Source of the DNA: Ziziphus jujuba
Lineage: Eukaryota > Streptophyta > Magnoliopsida > Rosales > Rhamnaceae
Direction of reading: 5' to 3'
DNA length: 64,000 nt
Assembly: GCF_031755915.1 (NCBI RefSeq)
Contig: NC_083379.1
Span: forward strand, 2,987,501-3,051,500
This document shows, one piece after another, positions 25,950 through 36,050 of this stretch. The notes beneath the pieces are model-generated. The model saw nothing but the letters and a program-made list of their open reading frames with translations, was not told the origin of the DNA and did not search any database. The position numbers and the translations under genes were made by a program. Numbering within the stretch: position 1 is the stretch's first letter; each line of letters opens with the position of its first letter.

Positions 25950-26144
25950 ATGGCTCTTTTCTCAGAGTTTGTCAAATGTTTCAAGCCAGCCTCGTCATCA
26001 TCGTCGAAGGTCTCAGATAAAGTTGATGCAGGAGGAATATCCAATCTGAAAGATACCAAAATAAAATCCAAATCCAAGTCGTCCTCTGGAGCTCCTGTCA
26101 TAGTTTCTTACTTTCCCATGAATTCATATCTCTCTCGCTTGTAA
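25950..26144 (+). CDS. Small Ser/Lys-rich protein 1 of a four-gene tandem family
   Basis: Single-exon gene of 64 residues. The N-terminus MALFSEFVKCFKPASSSSS is short and mildly hydrophobic and is not a signal peptide. The middle is Ser- and Lys-rich (KIKSKSKSSS). The C-terminus is SGAPVIVSYFPMNSYLSRL, identical over its last 19 residues to gene 4 at 33386. Conservation of both ends against a variable, length-changing middle, in four separate copies, shows that the frame is real. I do not recognise the family and assign no function. A small cytosolic precursor of a C-terminal peptide is one possibility. The single Cys10 in FVKCFKP could be a lipidation or redox site. Confidence 0.85.
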   Translation: MALFSEFVKCFKPASSSSSKVSDKVDAGGISNLKDTKIKSKSKSSSGAPVIVSYFPMNSYLSRL

Positions 26145-27360
26145 CTGCTTTGCTGCTACAACAAGAGAAGATCTGCAAATGAAATGGAAAAGTAGTCCTG
26201 AAGAGAGAATCTTACCTTTTCTTTGTCTTTTCTATTTCATGAATGATATGGTCACTGAATTGAAGACCAAGAATTGAGCACACAAGCTGGTGAAGACCCC
26301 AATTTCTTATATAATGAAATGTAAGAGATTTATGAAAAGGAATTGTGAGGATATCAGATATTCATCCTTTTTTATAAATCTATTACTATATCAAAATCAA
26401 ATATATATATATATATATATGCATATTTCATAATCTTGATAGCTACTTAGCTACTCAAAATTGTCGCTTTTGTATGTTTATTTATCTTCAATAAAAATCA
26501 AAAAGCACATATTGTATCTGCAAAAACATTGGCTTTTACGGCTGTTCAATATCTATGTATATACCAACACATACAACATGGCTTACCAAAATATATGTAT
26601 ATATATATATAATACAAGTTATAATTCATAAATCAATTACAGGGAAAATGCTTTAGATGTTTTCATTCAAAAAAAAAAATTTATATTTATAAATTAGAAA
26701 TTCGAGAGTTTTGGAAAATAAATACAAAACTTCAAACATGATCAGCATCTCCCAGGAAATTTATCACAAATTTTACAATCTTCGAGAAACGGGACACATG
26801 TCCTCTTCCTTCTGCTAGAAGCCACAAAGTAAAACATATAATATCAAATTTACGAGAAAATCTTTGCTGGCACGGACCACCGTGCATCTTATTCACGTTT
26901 ATTTATGAGACCCATATGTAGGAGAAAATTTCCAGTAGAATGGTTCTACAGGACGCCTACTCACCATCATCTGTGGAATTCACCATGTGGGACCCATCTA
27001 TATGTAAATGAGGGTAGAAATAGAACCATCCTATTGAAGTGTTTTCCTATATGCAGTGCCCATCTTCATATAAGTTAAGGTGAATAGTTGACCCATTCCA
27101 CTAAACTATTTTTCCAAACTTACATGGATGTTTTACTCACTTTCAATATCTGACTCATACAAAAACTTCCTATAGTAAAAATAATAATAACAATAATAAA
27201 AAAGATGAAGAAGAAGGGGAAAAAAGAAAAAAAGGGAGAGCGAGTAGAAAACTTTATGGTTGAGAAAGAGAAACCAATGCTATCCCCCAAATGGGGTCGT
27301 CATCATTTAGTCAAAAAGCAGCCGAAAGAGCTTCAGTCTATAACTTGTTCACCAAGTCTT
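26145..27360. other. Spacer between small-protein genes 1 and 2
   Basis: It holds the gene 1 3' UTR, TA microsatellites near 26402-26421 and 26595-26611, and a foldback repeat at about 26900-27090 (listed separately). No further gene is seen. Confidence 0.5.
26895..27095. repeat. Foldback (MITE-like) inverted repeat
   Basis: Left arm at about 26895-26951 (ATTCACGTTTATTTATGAGA, later AGAATGGTTCTAC) pairs with a right arm at about 27021-27095 (GAACCATCCTATTGAAG, then TTAAGGTGAAT) in inverted orientation with mismatches and small gaps. The loop includes CCATGTGGGACCCATC. No transposase and no clear target duplication are seen. Confidence 0.5.
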
Positions 27361-27474
27361 CTCCTTGCTCTGTAAGCAAACTATGGACTTAAAAAATACC
27401 TCCAAATATTCTATCTACATTCACATAAATAGCCCAACATTATCCCACCCTCATCAAATTATCCATCTATAAAT
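27361..27474 (+). promoter_or_regulatory. Shared promoter element and TATA box, small-protein gene 2
   Basis: CTCCTTGCTCTGTAAG at 27361-27376 is the diverged form of the element in front of the other three genes. The TATA box TATAAAT lies at 27468-27474, farther away than in the paralogues. A TTGACT W-box core occurs on the minus strand at 27310-27315. Confidence 0.5.
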
Positions 27475-27608
27475 CTTGCTTATTCTTACACTTGAAATTA
27501 ATTGGTCTTTTGGCTAATTAATTAGTTCATTTCATTCTAAGTGCAGATCAGACTCGTAAAACTTTTCTGTTACTTTTTATTTTTTATTTTTTTTATTGTT
27601 GGGTTCAG

Positions 27609-27818
27609 ATGGCTTTTTTCTTTGCAATTTACAGCTGTTTTGCTCCCTCATCATCATCTTCTTCTTCTCGTATCTGTAATTATGATCATGCAGGAGACTT
27701 TGATAAGAAAGGAGTTTCAGCAGTAGAGAAGAAGAGCAATAAGAGTAAATCCAAGTCATCCGGAGCGCCAGTGGTGCTTTCCTACTTCCCTCTTAATTCG
27801 CATCTCTCTCGCTTGTAG
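27609..27818 (+). CDS. Small Ser/Lys-rich protein 2 of the tandem family
   Basis: Single-exon gene of 69 residues, the most divergent member. The N-terminus is MAFFFAIYSCFAPSSSSSSS, with a Cys at the same spot as its paralogues. The middle adds an acidic patch (DHAGDFDKKG) before the basic run KKSNKSKSKSSG. The C-terminus GAPVVLSYFPLNSHLSRL keeps the family tail with conservative changes. Function unknown. The more hydrophobic N-terminus (FFFAIY) could suggest membrane contact, but it is too short for a typical signal peptide. Confidence 0.82.
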   Translation: MAFFFAIYSCFAPSSSSSSSRICNYDHAGDFDKKGVSAVEKKSNKSKSKSSGAPVVLSYFPLNSHLSRL

Positions 27819-28835
27819 ATCATACAAATGGATCATGCAAAACCAACCTCACCAAATTTGGAAGATGATGATCATGAAATCATTAAAGTTATTGCTTTTT
27901 GGGCTTGGCTGGAATCTAAATCAAGAAGCTTAATTTGTCTTATCGATTGTTCGTTCAAAGCTAGTAGTTAAAATTGATGCTCATTATTATGTTTTATCCT
28001 TAATTAAGAAATATCTTTGTTGAGAAGAATAAGGTTTTGGAGACGGTTTCGGTGCTAACGGGCAAGTAATGATAATTTTTTACATGTACATAAATAAATT
28101 ATGAAAGCCAAGCTGAATTATTTACTGTGAAATTGCTGGCATCGATCCAATGCCTATATGTAACCTTTTGTATACAATGCTCAACACCAATGTTGTAAGG
28201 ATATTTACTATAACAGGTAAATTAGTTTGCATCTAGTTGAAAAAATAATATCAAAGTGTAATATAAGCTATTTTATTTGCTTTTGGAAAAAGCTGAAGCT
28301 CTGTTTTTAATTTTTTTCTTCCTTGATAAAATCTTTTTCTTTTTTTTCCACCTTATCAAGCGAAAATACGGCAAACCTGGCAAGGAAAAATAAAAATACA
28401 TATATTTTACATCATTTAATGTAATGATAATAAATACATAAACAATATTTATTAGTCTTGTTAATACTACTCGCGCTGTTTTCCGATAAGTATAAACATA
28501 TCCATTGGTCTTTATATTTAACTACAAAGGAAAAGTAATGGACGATAAGCATGACTCAAATTCAAACATAACTAAACCAATTTCAATTAATTAATTGGCA
28601 TTTTCTGGAAGATCATGCTCTGAATTATCTCTCTTTTGTGCCTCTGATTATTTGACTATCTAGGCTCATAAGAAAAATTCCAAATTTCTTTATAATTTTT
28701 TACCGTATGTAAAAGTGATAAAATTAGTAAGCCTCAAAATATCAACAATATTAATCAGTAGCTATTTATTCTTGACCCAGTCAAAAACAGCAGGTTTGAC
28801 TCAATTAGCTAGGTAGCTCTCCTTCCTTGTACCTT

Positions 28836-28871
<36 letters not shown>

Positions 28872-29200
28872 CACATATATATGTGATTATGACAACCCAA
28901 AACGGTGGGTCTTGTTTAGGTCATAAGTAAATCGTAGAAGTCATATAGAAGCTATAATATGATTCATAATTCATCATTAGGTTAACAGCAGGAAAATTTT
29001 TTCAAACTACCTAGTCTTCCTTTTCCAAAGAAATGTATTTTATAGATACAGGAAGAAATTGAGAATTATATGGGTTTTTTTCTTTGTTTTCATGGTCAAA
29101 GCAATCATCTACGTTGCCCTTTGTCATAGACATGAAGGTGGACAGAACCTTCCTATAAAACAAGATACATCTGCTTATTGCTCTATTCCAATACTAATAT
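27819..29200. other. Spacer between small-protein genes 2 and 3
   Basis: The sequence is AT-rich noncoding. A CA microsatellite at about 28836-28862 runs into TA repeats. A GGTCAA W-box core (TTGACC on the minus strand) is at 29094-29099, inside TGGTCAAAGCA, a string repeated near 31361 and 33191. Confidence 0.55.
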
Positions 29201-29243
29201 TCCTTGCTCTCCAAGTTCTGCTATTCTTAGCTTACTATAAATA
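29201..29243 (+). promoter_or_regulatory. Shared promoter element plus TATA box, small-protein gene 3
   Basis: TCCTTGCTCTCCAAGTTC at 29201-29218 is followed by TATAAATA at 29236-29243, the same order and nearly the same spacing as for gene 1. The start codon is at 29428. Confidence 0.6.
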
Positions 29244-29427
29244 TCCTTATTTCTCATATAGTCCTTAATTAAAATCTTCATCGATCAGAGCTCTCTAAAA
29301 TATTTCAGTCTTTGGATTTCCATCCATTTCTAAACTTTCGCTAGTCAGCACTTGAACAAACTTTGCAAACATTTCAACAACCCAATTGTAGTCCAAGTTT
29401 CTTTTGCAAGAAAAAAAGAAAGTAAAA

Positions 29428-29616
29428 ATGACTACTCTTTTCTCATCATTTTTTGATTGCTTGAAGCCCACATCATCTCAGGTCTCAGATGGTTATGTAG
29501 GTCGCTCTGATGTGAAAAAACCTCCTTCCAAAGAATCCAAGACCAAGTCTAAGTCACCTGGAGCTCCCTTGGTAGTCTCTCACTTCCCCAGCAATTCATA
29601 TATTTCTCGCTTGTAA
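29428..29616 (+). CDS. Small Ser/Lys-rich protein 3 of the tandem family
   Basis: Single-exon gene of 62 residues. ATG at 29428 is chosen because it aligns with the paralogue starts; the frame is open a little upstream but without an ATG. The N-terminus MTTLFSSFFDCLKPTSSQVS parallels VKCFKP...VSD of genes 1 and 4. The basic middle is KKPPSKESKTKSKS. The tail PGAPLVVSHFPSNSYISRL carries several substitutions (Pro for Ser, His for Tyr, Ile for Leu) but keeps GAP, FP, NS and SRL. No function is known to me. Confidence 0.83.
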   Translation: MTTLFSSFFDCLKPTSSQVSDGYVGRSDVKKPPSKESKTKSKSPGAPLVVSHFPSNSYISRL

Positions 29617-32600
29617 AGAATGATTTGCTGCAGAAGTATTATACAAATGAAGATCTTTTGTCACTATTTCTTTGTGTTATCATTTTCTATCTTTCGAGTG
29701 ATAGAATGTCATCTTATTTTATTTTATTTTATAAATATTTATTTATTTTTTATTTTGTTTATTTCAAATGAGTTTACCTCAATTGATAAATAATTTACAG
29801 CTAGATCATGTTGTTGTTTATGTGGGACAATGTCTACTTCATAGACAATGAAGTTAAAAGATTCCTCTCCAATGATAATGTGTAATTCTTTTATGAATTA
29901 AAAGCAAAACATATTTCTCATGGTTGTCATCTGTCTTTTTTTTTTTTTTTTTTTCTTTCCCTGATCTCTATGTAAAATCGCTCTTCTTCCTCCTTTTAAG
30001 CATATCCAATAATTAAATAATAAAAAAACAAAAAAAGAAAAAAAGAAAATTTTAAGAAAGTTCCTGAGTTTTCCAGATAAACATTAGAATATTCCATTTT
30101 ATCATATTTGATTGATTGCTTGGATTTTGGATGTTGGGTGTTCTTTTCTGAGCTTTGGCTTTTAGAGATCTTGTTTTGATTTTGATAGTTGTTTATTGGG
30201 TTATTTCTCTATTGAATATGAGAAGTTTTAGTTGCACTACTAAACGTATTAGTATTCTGTATTTTATACAGTTTCATTATAAATTTATAATTTTTTTTCC
30301 ATTTAAAATTACCATAAATGATATTTACTAATTAAAAAAATTTATATTCAGAAGTATAAGATTGAATATTATATGTTTAGAATATATAAATGAACATTTT
30401 AAATTTATTTAAAAGTATGCTATTAAACATTTTTAGATATAAATTTCTCAGATTTATTTAAAAAAATATTACTGAACGTTTTAAATGTGTCCAGAAGTAT
30501 ATAATCTAACATCTTTAAACATGTTTATAATTGTAACATTGAACACTCCAATGAATATCTTTTCACCGTCTAACAGTGTTCTAATCGGAAAGAAAATTTT
30601 ATAAAATTTTCATAACTATCTGTTTCATCTAAAAACTTTATAAAAAGTTTTTGTAACGTGATATTTAATTTGTGAAAAAAAAAATTAATTTTTTGATTTA
30701 ATTAAGATTTTATGAATTATGAATATTTTACATATTAAAATATTATATAAAATTATTTTATAATTTTTTATATATTTAAATAATAACATGTAAATAATAA
30801 TACTGTATAAAATTATTTTAGAATTATGAAAATAACTTCGTGGTATTTCTAGCTTAAGCTAACTTTCCATTGCTTCTTGTACAATAAATAAGAGACCAAT
30901 TCAAGCACCCCCAAAGACTAGAAATTAACGACGCACTTCCCCTGTATTTCCCATTTACAAAACAACTTATTCTTAGCTTCACCATCAGAATTTCACGTAT
31001 AGCTCCATGTATTACCCTTTTTTTTAAATAAAAAAAATTCTTTTCATAACTCCATATGTTACTTAGCCACTACGTATAGCTCACTTCATATTTATAATAA
31101 CAAACCCAAAATGGCGTCTTAATCGATCGGGTCATAAAGTCATTAAATATAAGAGAAAAAATTAAACCAACCGCGTTGGAAATAAAAATAAAAATTCTAA
31201 ATGTGTGGACAATTCAAAATTTTCATGTAGCTAGTCTGACTTGACTAAATCAAAAATAATTATTGCAATATGAATCTAATGCGATATTAATTGTTGCCCT
31301 TTATGTCAACCAACGTGTTAGAAATTGCAACATGTTTTATGGTTTTGTACATCATCAATTTGGTCAAAGCAGGCGTCCTATATGTCTATCAATGAAAGTG
31401 AACCAAATTAACCGTACCTTAAAGCTTTAGATACATTGCATATCCTCTTCCTCATTGAACATATGCACTCTCCATTATTTGTTTTGCGAATCAATATTTC
31501 TTGACTGTTTCAATTTCTGTCATCGCATAATTCTTTAATTTGATGTCTCCGTTTGAGTGGTTGTCAATTGTATCAAGTTCAAAGAGAAGACGTTTTTCCC
31601 TTGCCAATTAATACGTTTCTTTGTGAATTAGGATTGCGTGCTTGTTTTTTTCTTTTTTCTTTTTTTGCATGTTTGTTTATGTTTATTTTTCAATTTTAAA
31701 TTATAATTTGTTAATCTAATAAATGATATATAACTACTTTATCAATTCAATTTTTTCAATTTTTTTAAAAGATAATTAACTTCAACAAAATATGTATGAA
31801 TATATATTTTTAATGTTAAAAAAAAAAAATTACACAAGCAGATAAGAAAAACAAAACAGGATTTGATCCATACATTTCTGATCGCAAACCCAAGCCGATA
31901 AAAAAAAGCAATAAACCATATTGGTTTATTGTCTATCGTGTCGATTGTTTACTGGCCAACAAAAGTAATTCGGTGGTGTTTGAAATTGAAAGCAAGTCAA
32001 TATAGACACTTTTTTAACTTCTTGTCTTCGACGACTCATGACACTGACAGATTCGGTGTTTGGTGTCGGCCAAATCACACACGTAAACCTCCTCTACTCA
32101 AATTCGGAAGTGTAATTATAATTTCTTTATATTAATTAATTTTGACTATAATGGAAGCGTATATTTTAAATATACTTCTGTAAATATTTTGATCTCTTAA
32201 ATTTGCTGAATCACAAAGTTTGAACCTATAAAACTGGAGTCTACAGAATTAATATTATAAGTAAAGCTTGAGTGATCATGTGTACCGTTCTTCATGATAA
32301 GATGGATAATGCATTATTATGTATCATATTTTTTATCAAAATTATTTTAATTAAAACATTAATTCAGTAAGAATGGGGAAGTTAAAAAAAAAAAAAAAGA
32401 CTCTACGTAGATTGCAAAGCCATTTAATTTCATGGAGGACAGGTAATGAAATTCTAAAATGAAAATTAGCTAGCATCATTATCTTAGAATCCGAAGGGAT
32501 AATAACTGAAGAAAAAGGTAAAAAAGATGAAGTTGATGCCAATTTCAAAGAATATGTGAATATATGATATTGATGTAGGTGCATTATTGAAAGCCTATAT

Positions 32601-33253
32601 AGCTAGATCTATGTTAAATCTCAATTGGCTTTAACCCAAATTGAAGTTTATAAAATCTATTCCTTATCCATTATCTAGAAGAATATATTTTAAAAATGTA
32701 TATTTAACTAAACGGTAAAGCTTGAAAAATACATTTTAAACTTGGTTTGCCTGATTTTAGTGGTTGATAAAAATTAATTATGTCCTTCTCAACAGTCGTC
32801 AATTTTGAGAAGAATATTTGCATTGTCCCACATCGTATAACATATATACAACTTTAGAAATAATCAAAATATACATTAATTACCAAATGAACAAGGCAAA
32901 ACGCATCTAGTAATATTTACAACTTTATTATTTTTTTTATAAAAAAGGGTAACCACAATATAACAGTCTTAAAAGTCAAAACTTAAATGAGTTTGAAATA
33001 TTCATAGAGCAAGAGAATAAAAATGTTTTTTGTTTGAAATTTTCACAATTTTTCTTATAATATATATATATATATATATATATCAGATGCTTATCTACAC
33101 CACACTTCATTTTCAGAGATTTTATGTGCTTGGTTTTGGTGTATACGCTAAAAGAAAATATTCATCCGTTTTTGTCCTTTTTACATGGAATGGTCAAAGC
33201 ACAGGTAATACAGCAGGAAAGTGTACAGAACTACCCCAGAACCTACACCATCC
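29617..33253. other. AT-rich spacer between small-protein genes 3 and 4
   Basis: About 3.6 kb without a convincing gene. The block at about 31095-31370 resembles 35540-35860, upstream of the degraded fifth copy, and ends in TGGTCAAAGCA as in the upstream regions of genes 3 and 4. The rest is AT-rich with homopolymer runs and a TA run at 33060-33082. Confidence 0.55.
31095..31370. repeat. Duplicated upstream block without a gene
   Basis: Segments such as GTCTTAATCGATCGGGTCA, TTGTTGCCCTTTATGTC and TTGCAACATGTTTT recur in the same order at about 35545-35855. Part of the block is also recognisable at about 28895-29125. At 35976 a degraded gene copy follows the block; here no gene follows. Alignment was by eye. 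Confidence 0.5.
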
Positions 33254-33290
33254 TCCTTGCTTCCCAAGTCTTTTAAACAAAATATATAAT
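33254..33290 (+). promoter_or_regulatory. Shared promoter element plus TATA box, small-protein gene 4
   Basis: TCCTTGCTTCCCAAGTCT at 33254-33271 is followed by TATATAAT at 33283-33290. A GGTCAA W-box core lies 60 bases upstream at 33192-33197. The start codon is at 33386. Confidence 0.6.
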
Positions 33291-33385
33291 AAGTTCTACA
33301 TGTGTATATATGTAGTATAGATAAGTAACCAGAAAATAGCATTTTAATTAGTTTTTGTACATCCTCGGTCGGAACAAAGAAATCA

Positions 33386-33598
33386 ATGGCTGTCTTCTCA
33401 GCGTTCGTCAAATGTTTCAAGCCCTCCTCATCATGCCAGGTCTCTGATGATGCAGGAGGAGGAAGCCCTAAGAATCTGAAACCAGCTTCTTCAAAAGATG
33501 ATTCCAAATCCAAATCCAAATCCAAGTCCAAATCATCATCTGGAGCTCCTGTCATAGTCTCTTACTTTCCCATGAATTCATATCTCTCTCGATTGTAA
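33386..33598 (+). CDS. Small Ser/Lys-rich protein 4 of the tandem family
   Basis: Single-exon gene of 70 residues, the closest relative of gene 1. The N-terminus is MAVFSAFVKCFKPSSSCQVS. A Gly-rich patch (DDAGGGSPKN) is followed by an extended Ser/Lys run (DDSKSKSKSKSKSSSG) made of a short codon repeat, and then the tail GAPVIVSYFPMNSYLSRL, identical to gene 1. The Ser-Lys run has probably grown by slippage of a 6-base unit. Function unknown. Confidence 0.85.
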   Translation: MAVFSAFVKCFKPSSSCQVSDDAGGGSPKNLKPASSKDDSKSKSKSKSKSSSGAPVIVSYFPMNSYLSRL

Positions 33599-35973
33599 TT
33601 TTTTTTCCTACTACCAATTCAAATTCGTATAAGATACTGCAAATTAAGGTTGCTGTTTCCTTGGTCTCCATGTGCCATGATTTATATATATATATATATA
33701 TAGTTATTCTCTCTTTTAAGAAATCAAGAACAAATTTTTTTGGGGAATCCTAAATTACATCTAATTAGACACTTGATTCCATGTAAAAAGTGTTGATTTG
33801 TATTTAATTTGAGCTTCTAGGACAAAAATTGTCTGAGATTTTTTGGATGAGAGAAAAGTTATATATATTTATATATATGAATGGATTGAGAACCATGCGT
33901 ATCAAGCTCGCTACATATATACAAACTCTTGCACTAGGGCGGTTTACACACACGAGACAGCGAGCGGTTCTCAAGGTTTGGCAGTTCCTGTGTCCAGCCA
34001 TGGCGGTGGCATCGTTTGGGTTGGAGCACGAACTACCACAGATTTTTGCAGCGTGTTCTGAGTACAGAAGATGAATGTATCAGTAATTATAGGAACATAA
34101 AGTTGATGACAATTGGAGATGACTCATAAATTAATAATCACCAATCAACAATTTCATGCTCATAATTATCAATTCATGATGTATATGATTCTTGTTCTTG
34201 GGCTTCCTACTAGCTAGTATAGCTAGTTAGATTTTAATGTTTTTCCTCAATTATTCCATATTTATTCCTTAATTATTGGGTTTAGTTACACCTGCTGGTT
34301 TATTTTGCAAATATAATCAAACAACTTTTTTCTAACAGAAGATTGGCATATATACTATTCATATGCATGAAGCCTGCATGCATCAACCATTAATCAAATT
34401 ATAAACAAATTTACTTAAAAATATTCGTTTGCAGTAAATTCAATTCACTGTTAACTCACGATGATGAATTGTTGGAATTTCAAGGTTTGTAATTCGAATT
34501 AAAGTTTGTTTTTTTTTTTAAATAAAAATAGAAATAAATATTACTTAAAATATTATATGTACCGAAAAAAAAAAGTTAAAAAAAAAAAAAACATCGCTGC
34601 GAACTTTGAGGTGTGATCTGGAAAGCATAAAATAATCAAAATAAAAAATAAAAAAAGTCTCTCCCACAAAAATTATCATTGAATCACATCTTGATGTTAC
34701 CTTTGTATATATAAACTCACTACTTTTTTAATATATTTTTTGGAAAGTTACTTCATAGAGTTTGAAGTACTGGATAAAATTTTGAGTATCACCTTAAAGT
34801 CAAAGCTGTGAATATATTCACAATCATAGTTGAGTTGATACCAATCAAACGGTACCACGTGGCTCATAATTGGGATGATAGGCATTTTTTAAAAAATATT
34901 TCTGGAACTTTAAGTCCACAATAATTAAGTAATAAGATCAGCATGTCTTTTGATATGGAATTTCTCACAAACCTTATAAAATATTGCAGTTCATCTCTTT
35001 TGAGATGGAATTTCTCACAAACCTTATAAAATATTGCAGTTCAAAGATTAGACCATTTCATTTCCTTGTTCTACAAGCCAATAACTACAATATAATACAT
35101 TATCTCCTTATAAAATTATAAATTAGTAATACTGGCAAACTACTCTGTTTTTTATGTTAACATACCGATGAAAAGAATGCTTTACCAATTCAATATCGGC
35201 ACGCATTGAAATTAATTAGCATTTATTTTATAGTTTAAGTCTTCATTTGTGTAGCCAATTGTGAAAATGAAAATTTTTGTCTGTAATCTCTCTATTTTCC
35301 TTTTTTAATGCCAAAAAAAAAAAAAAATTTGATAAGAAGGATAAGAATCACTCGATATATATCTCTCTCATCTCATACTTTGTCTCTTAAAAAATCTCTC
35401 TTTGTTTTAGGCCACAAAAAGTGATAAATAAAAGAGGTCAATATCTCCATAATGTTTTGGGTTTTTTTTTTTCTTTTTTTTTTTTCATGGTCGGCTAGCT
35501 ATGTATTATAGATAAGCCTTTAGGTCACAAGTCACTGTATAAGAGCTCAAAACGTGTCTCAATCGTTTAGGTCAGAATTCACGAAGGGATGCAAAAAAAT
35601 AAATAAATAAACGCTTTGCAGATAAAATAAAAAAAAAAATGCTTCCAGTTATTTATGATTAATTTCTGGTAAGTCAATCTGATTCTGATCATATATATCA
35701 CCGCTTGGGAAAAATTTCCCACTACTATTTCATAATTACACAAGAAAAGTATTGTTGTATAAATACTCTGTATATATAAAATTATTGTGTTGAAGGATCT
35801 ATATTGTTGCCCTTTTATGTCCAAGATCGCGGTAAGGAAATGGCAACATGTTTTTACTTGTAAAAAATTTAGAAAGAACTTAGATAAGAAAGGATCCAAA
35901 TTCAAAATGAAAATGAACATATATAGTCCAAGCTTTTATTTTTATTTTTTTAATTTTTAAGAAAAGGTTGTGT
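33599..35973. other. Spacer between gene 4 and the degraded fifth copy
   Basis: AT-rich noncoding sequence. It contains a patch of higher GC at about 33905-34060, a 60-base tandem duplication at 34942-35052, and the duplicated upstream block at 35540-35860. No intact gene is seen. Confidence 0.5.
34942..35052. repeat. 60-bp tandem duplication
   Basis: About 50 bases (CTTTTGATATGGAATTTCTC through TATTGCAGTTCA) are repeated at a period of exactly 60 with two or three mismatches, which suggests a recent event. Confidence 0.9.
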
Positions 35974-36050
35974 ACGACCCTATTCTCATCTTTTTATGGT
36001 CTTTGAAGCTCTCATCTCCACGGGTCTCACATGATGCTGTAGGTGGAATG
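35974..36050 (+). pseudogene. Degraded fifth copy of the small Ser/Lys-rich protein family
   Basis: The stretch CTATTCTCATCTTTTTATGG with GAAGCTCTCATCTCC and GGTCTCACATGATGCTGTAG aligns to the 5' coding part of gene 3 (29428) and gene 4 (33386). The start codon is replaced by ACG, TGA and TAG stops interrupt the frame, and the 3' half with the conserved tail is gone. It sits behind the duplicated upstream block at 35540-35860, as expected for a lost tandem copy. Confidence 0.65.
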
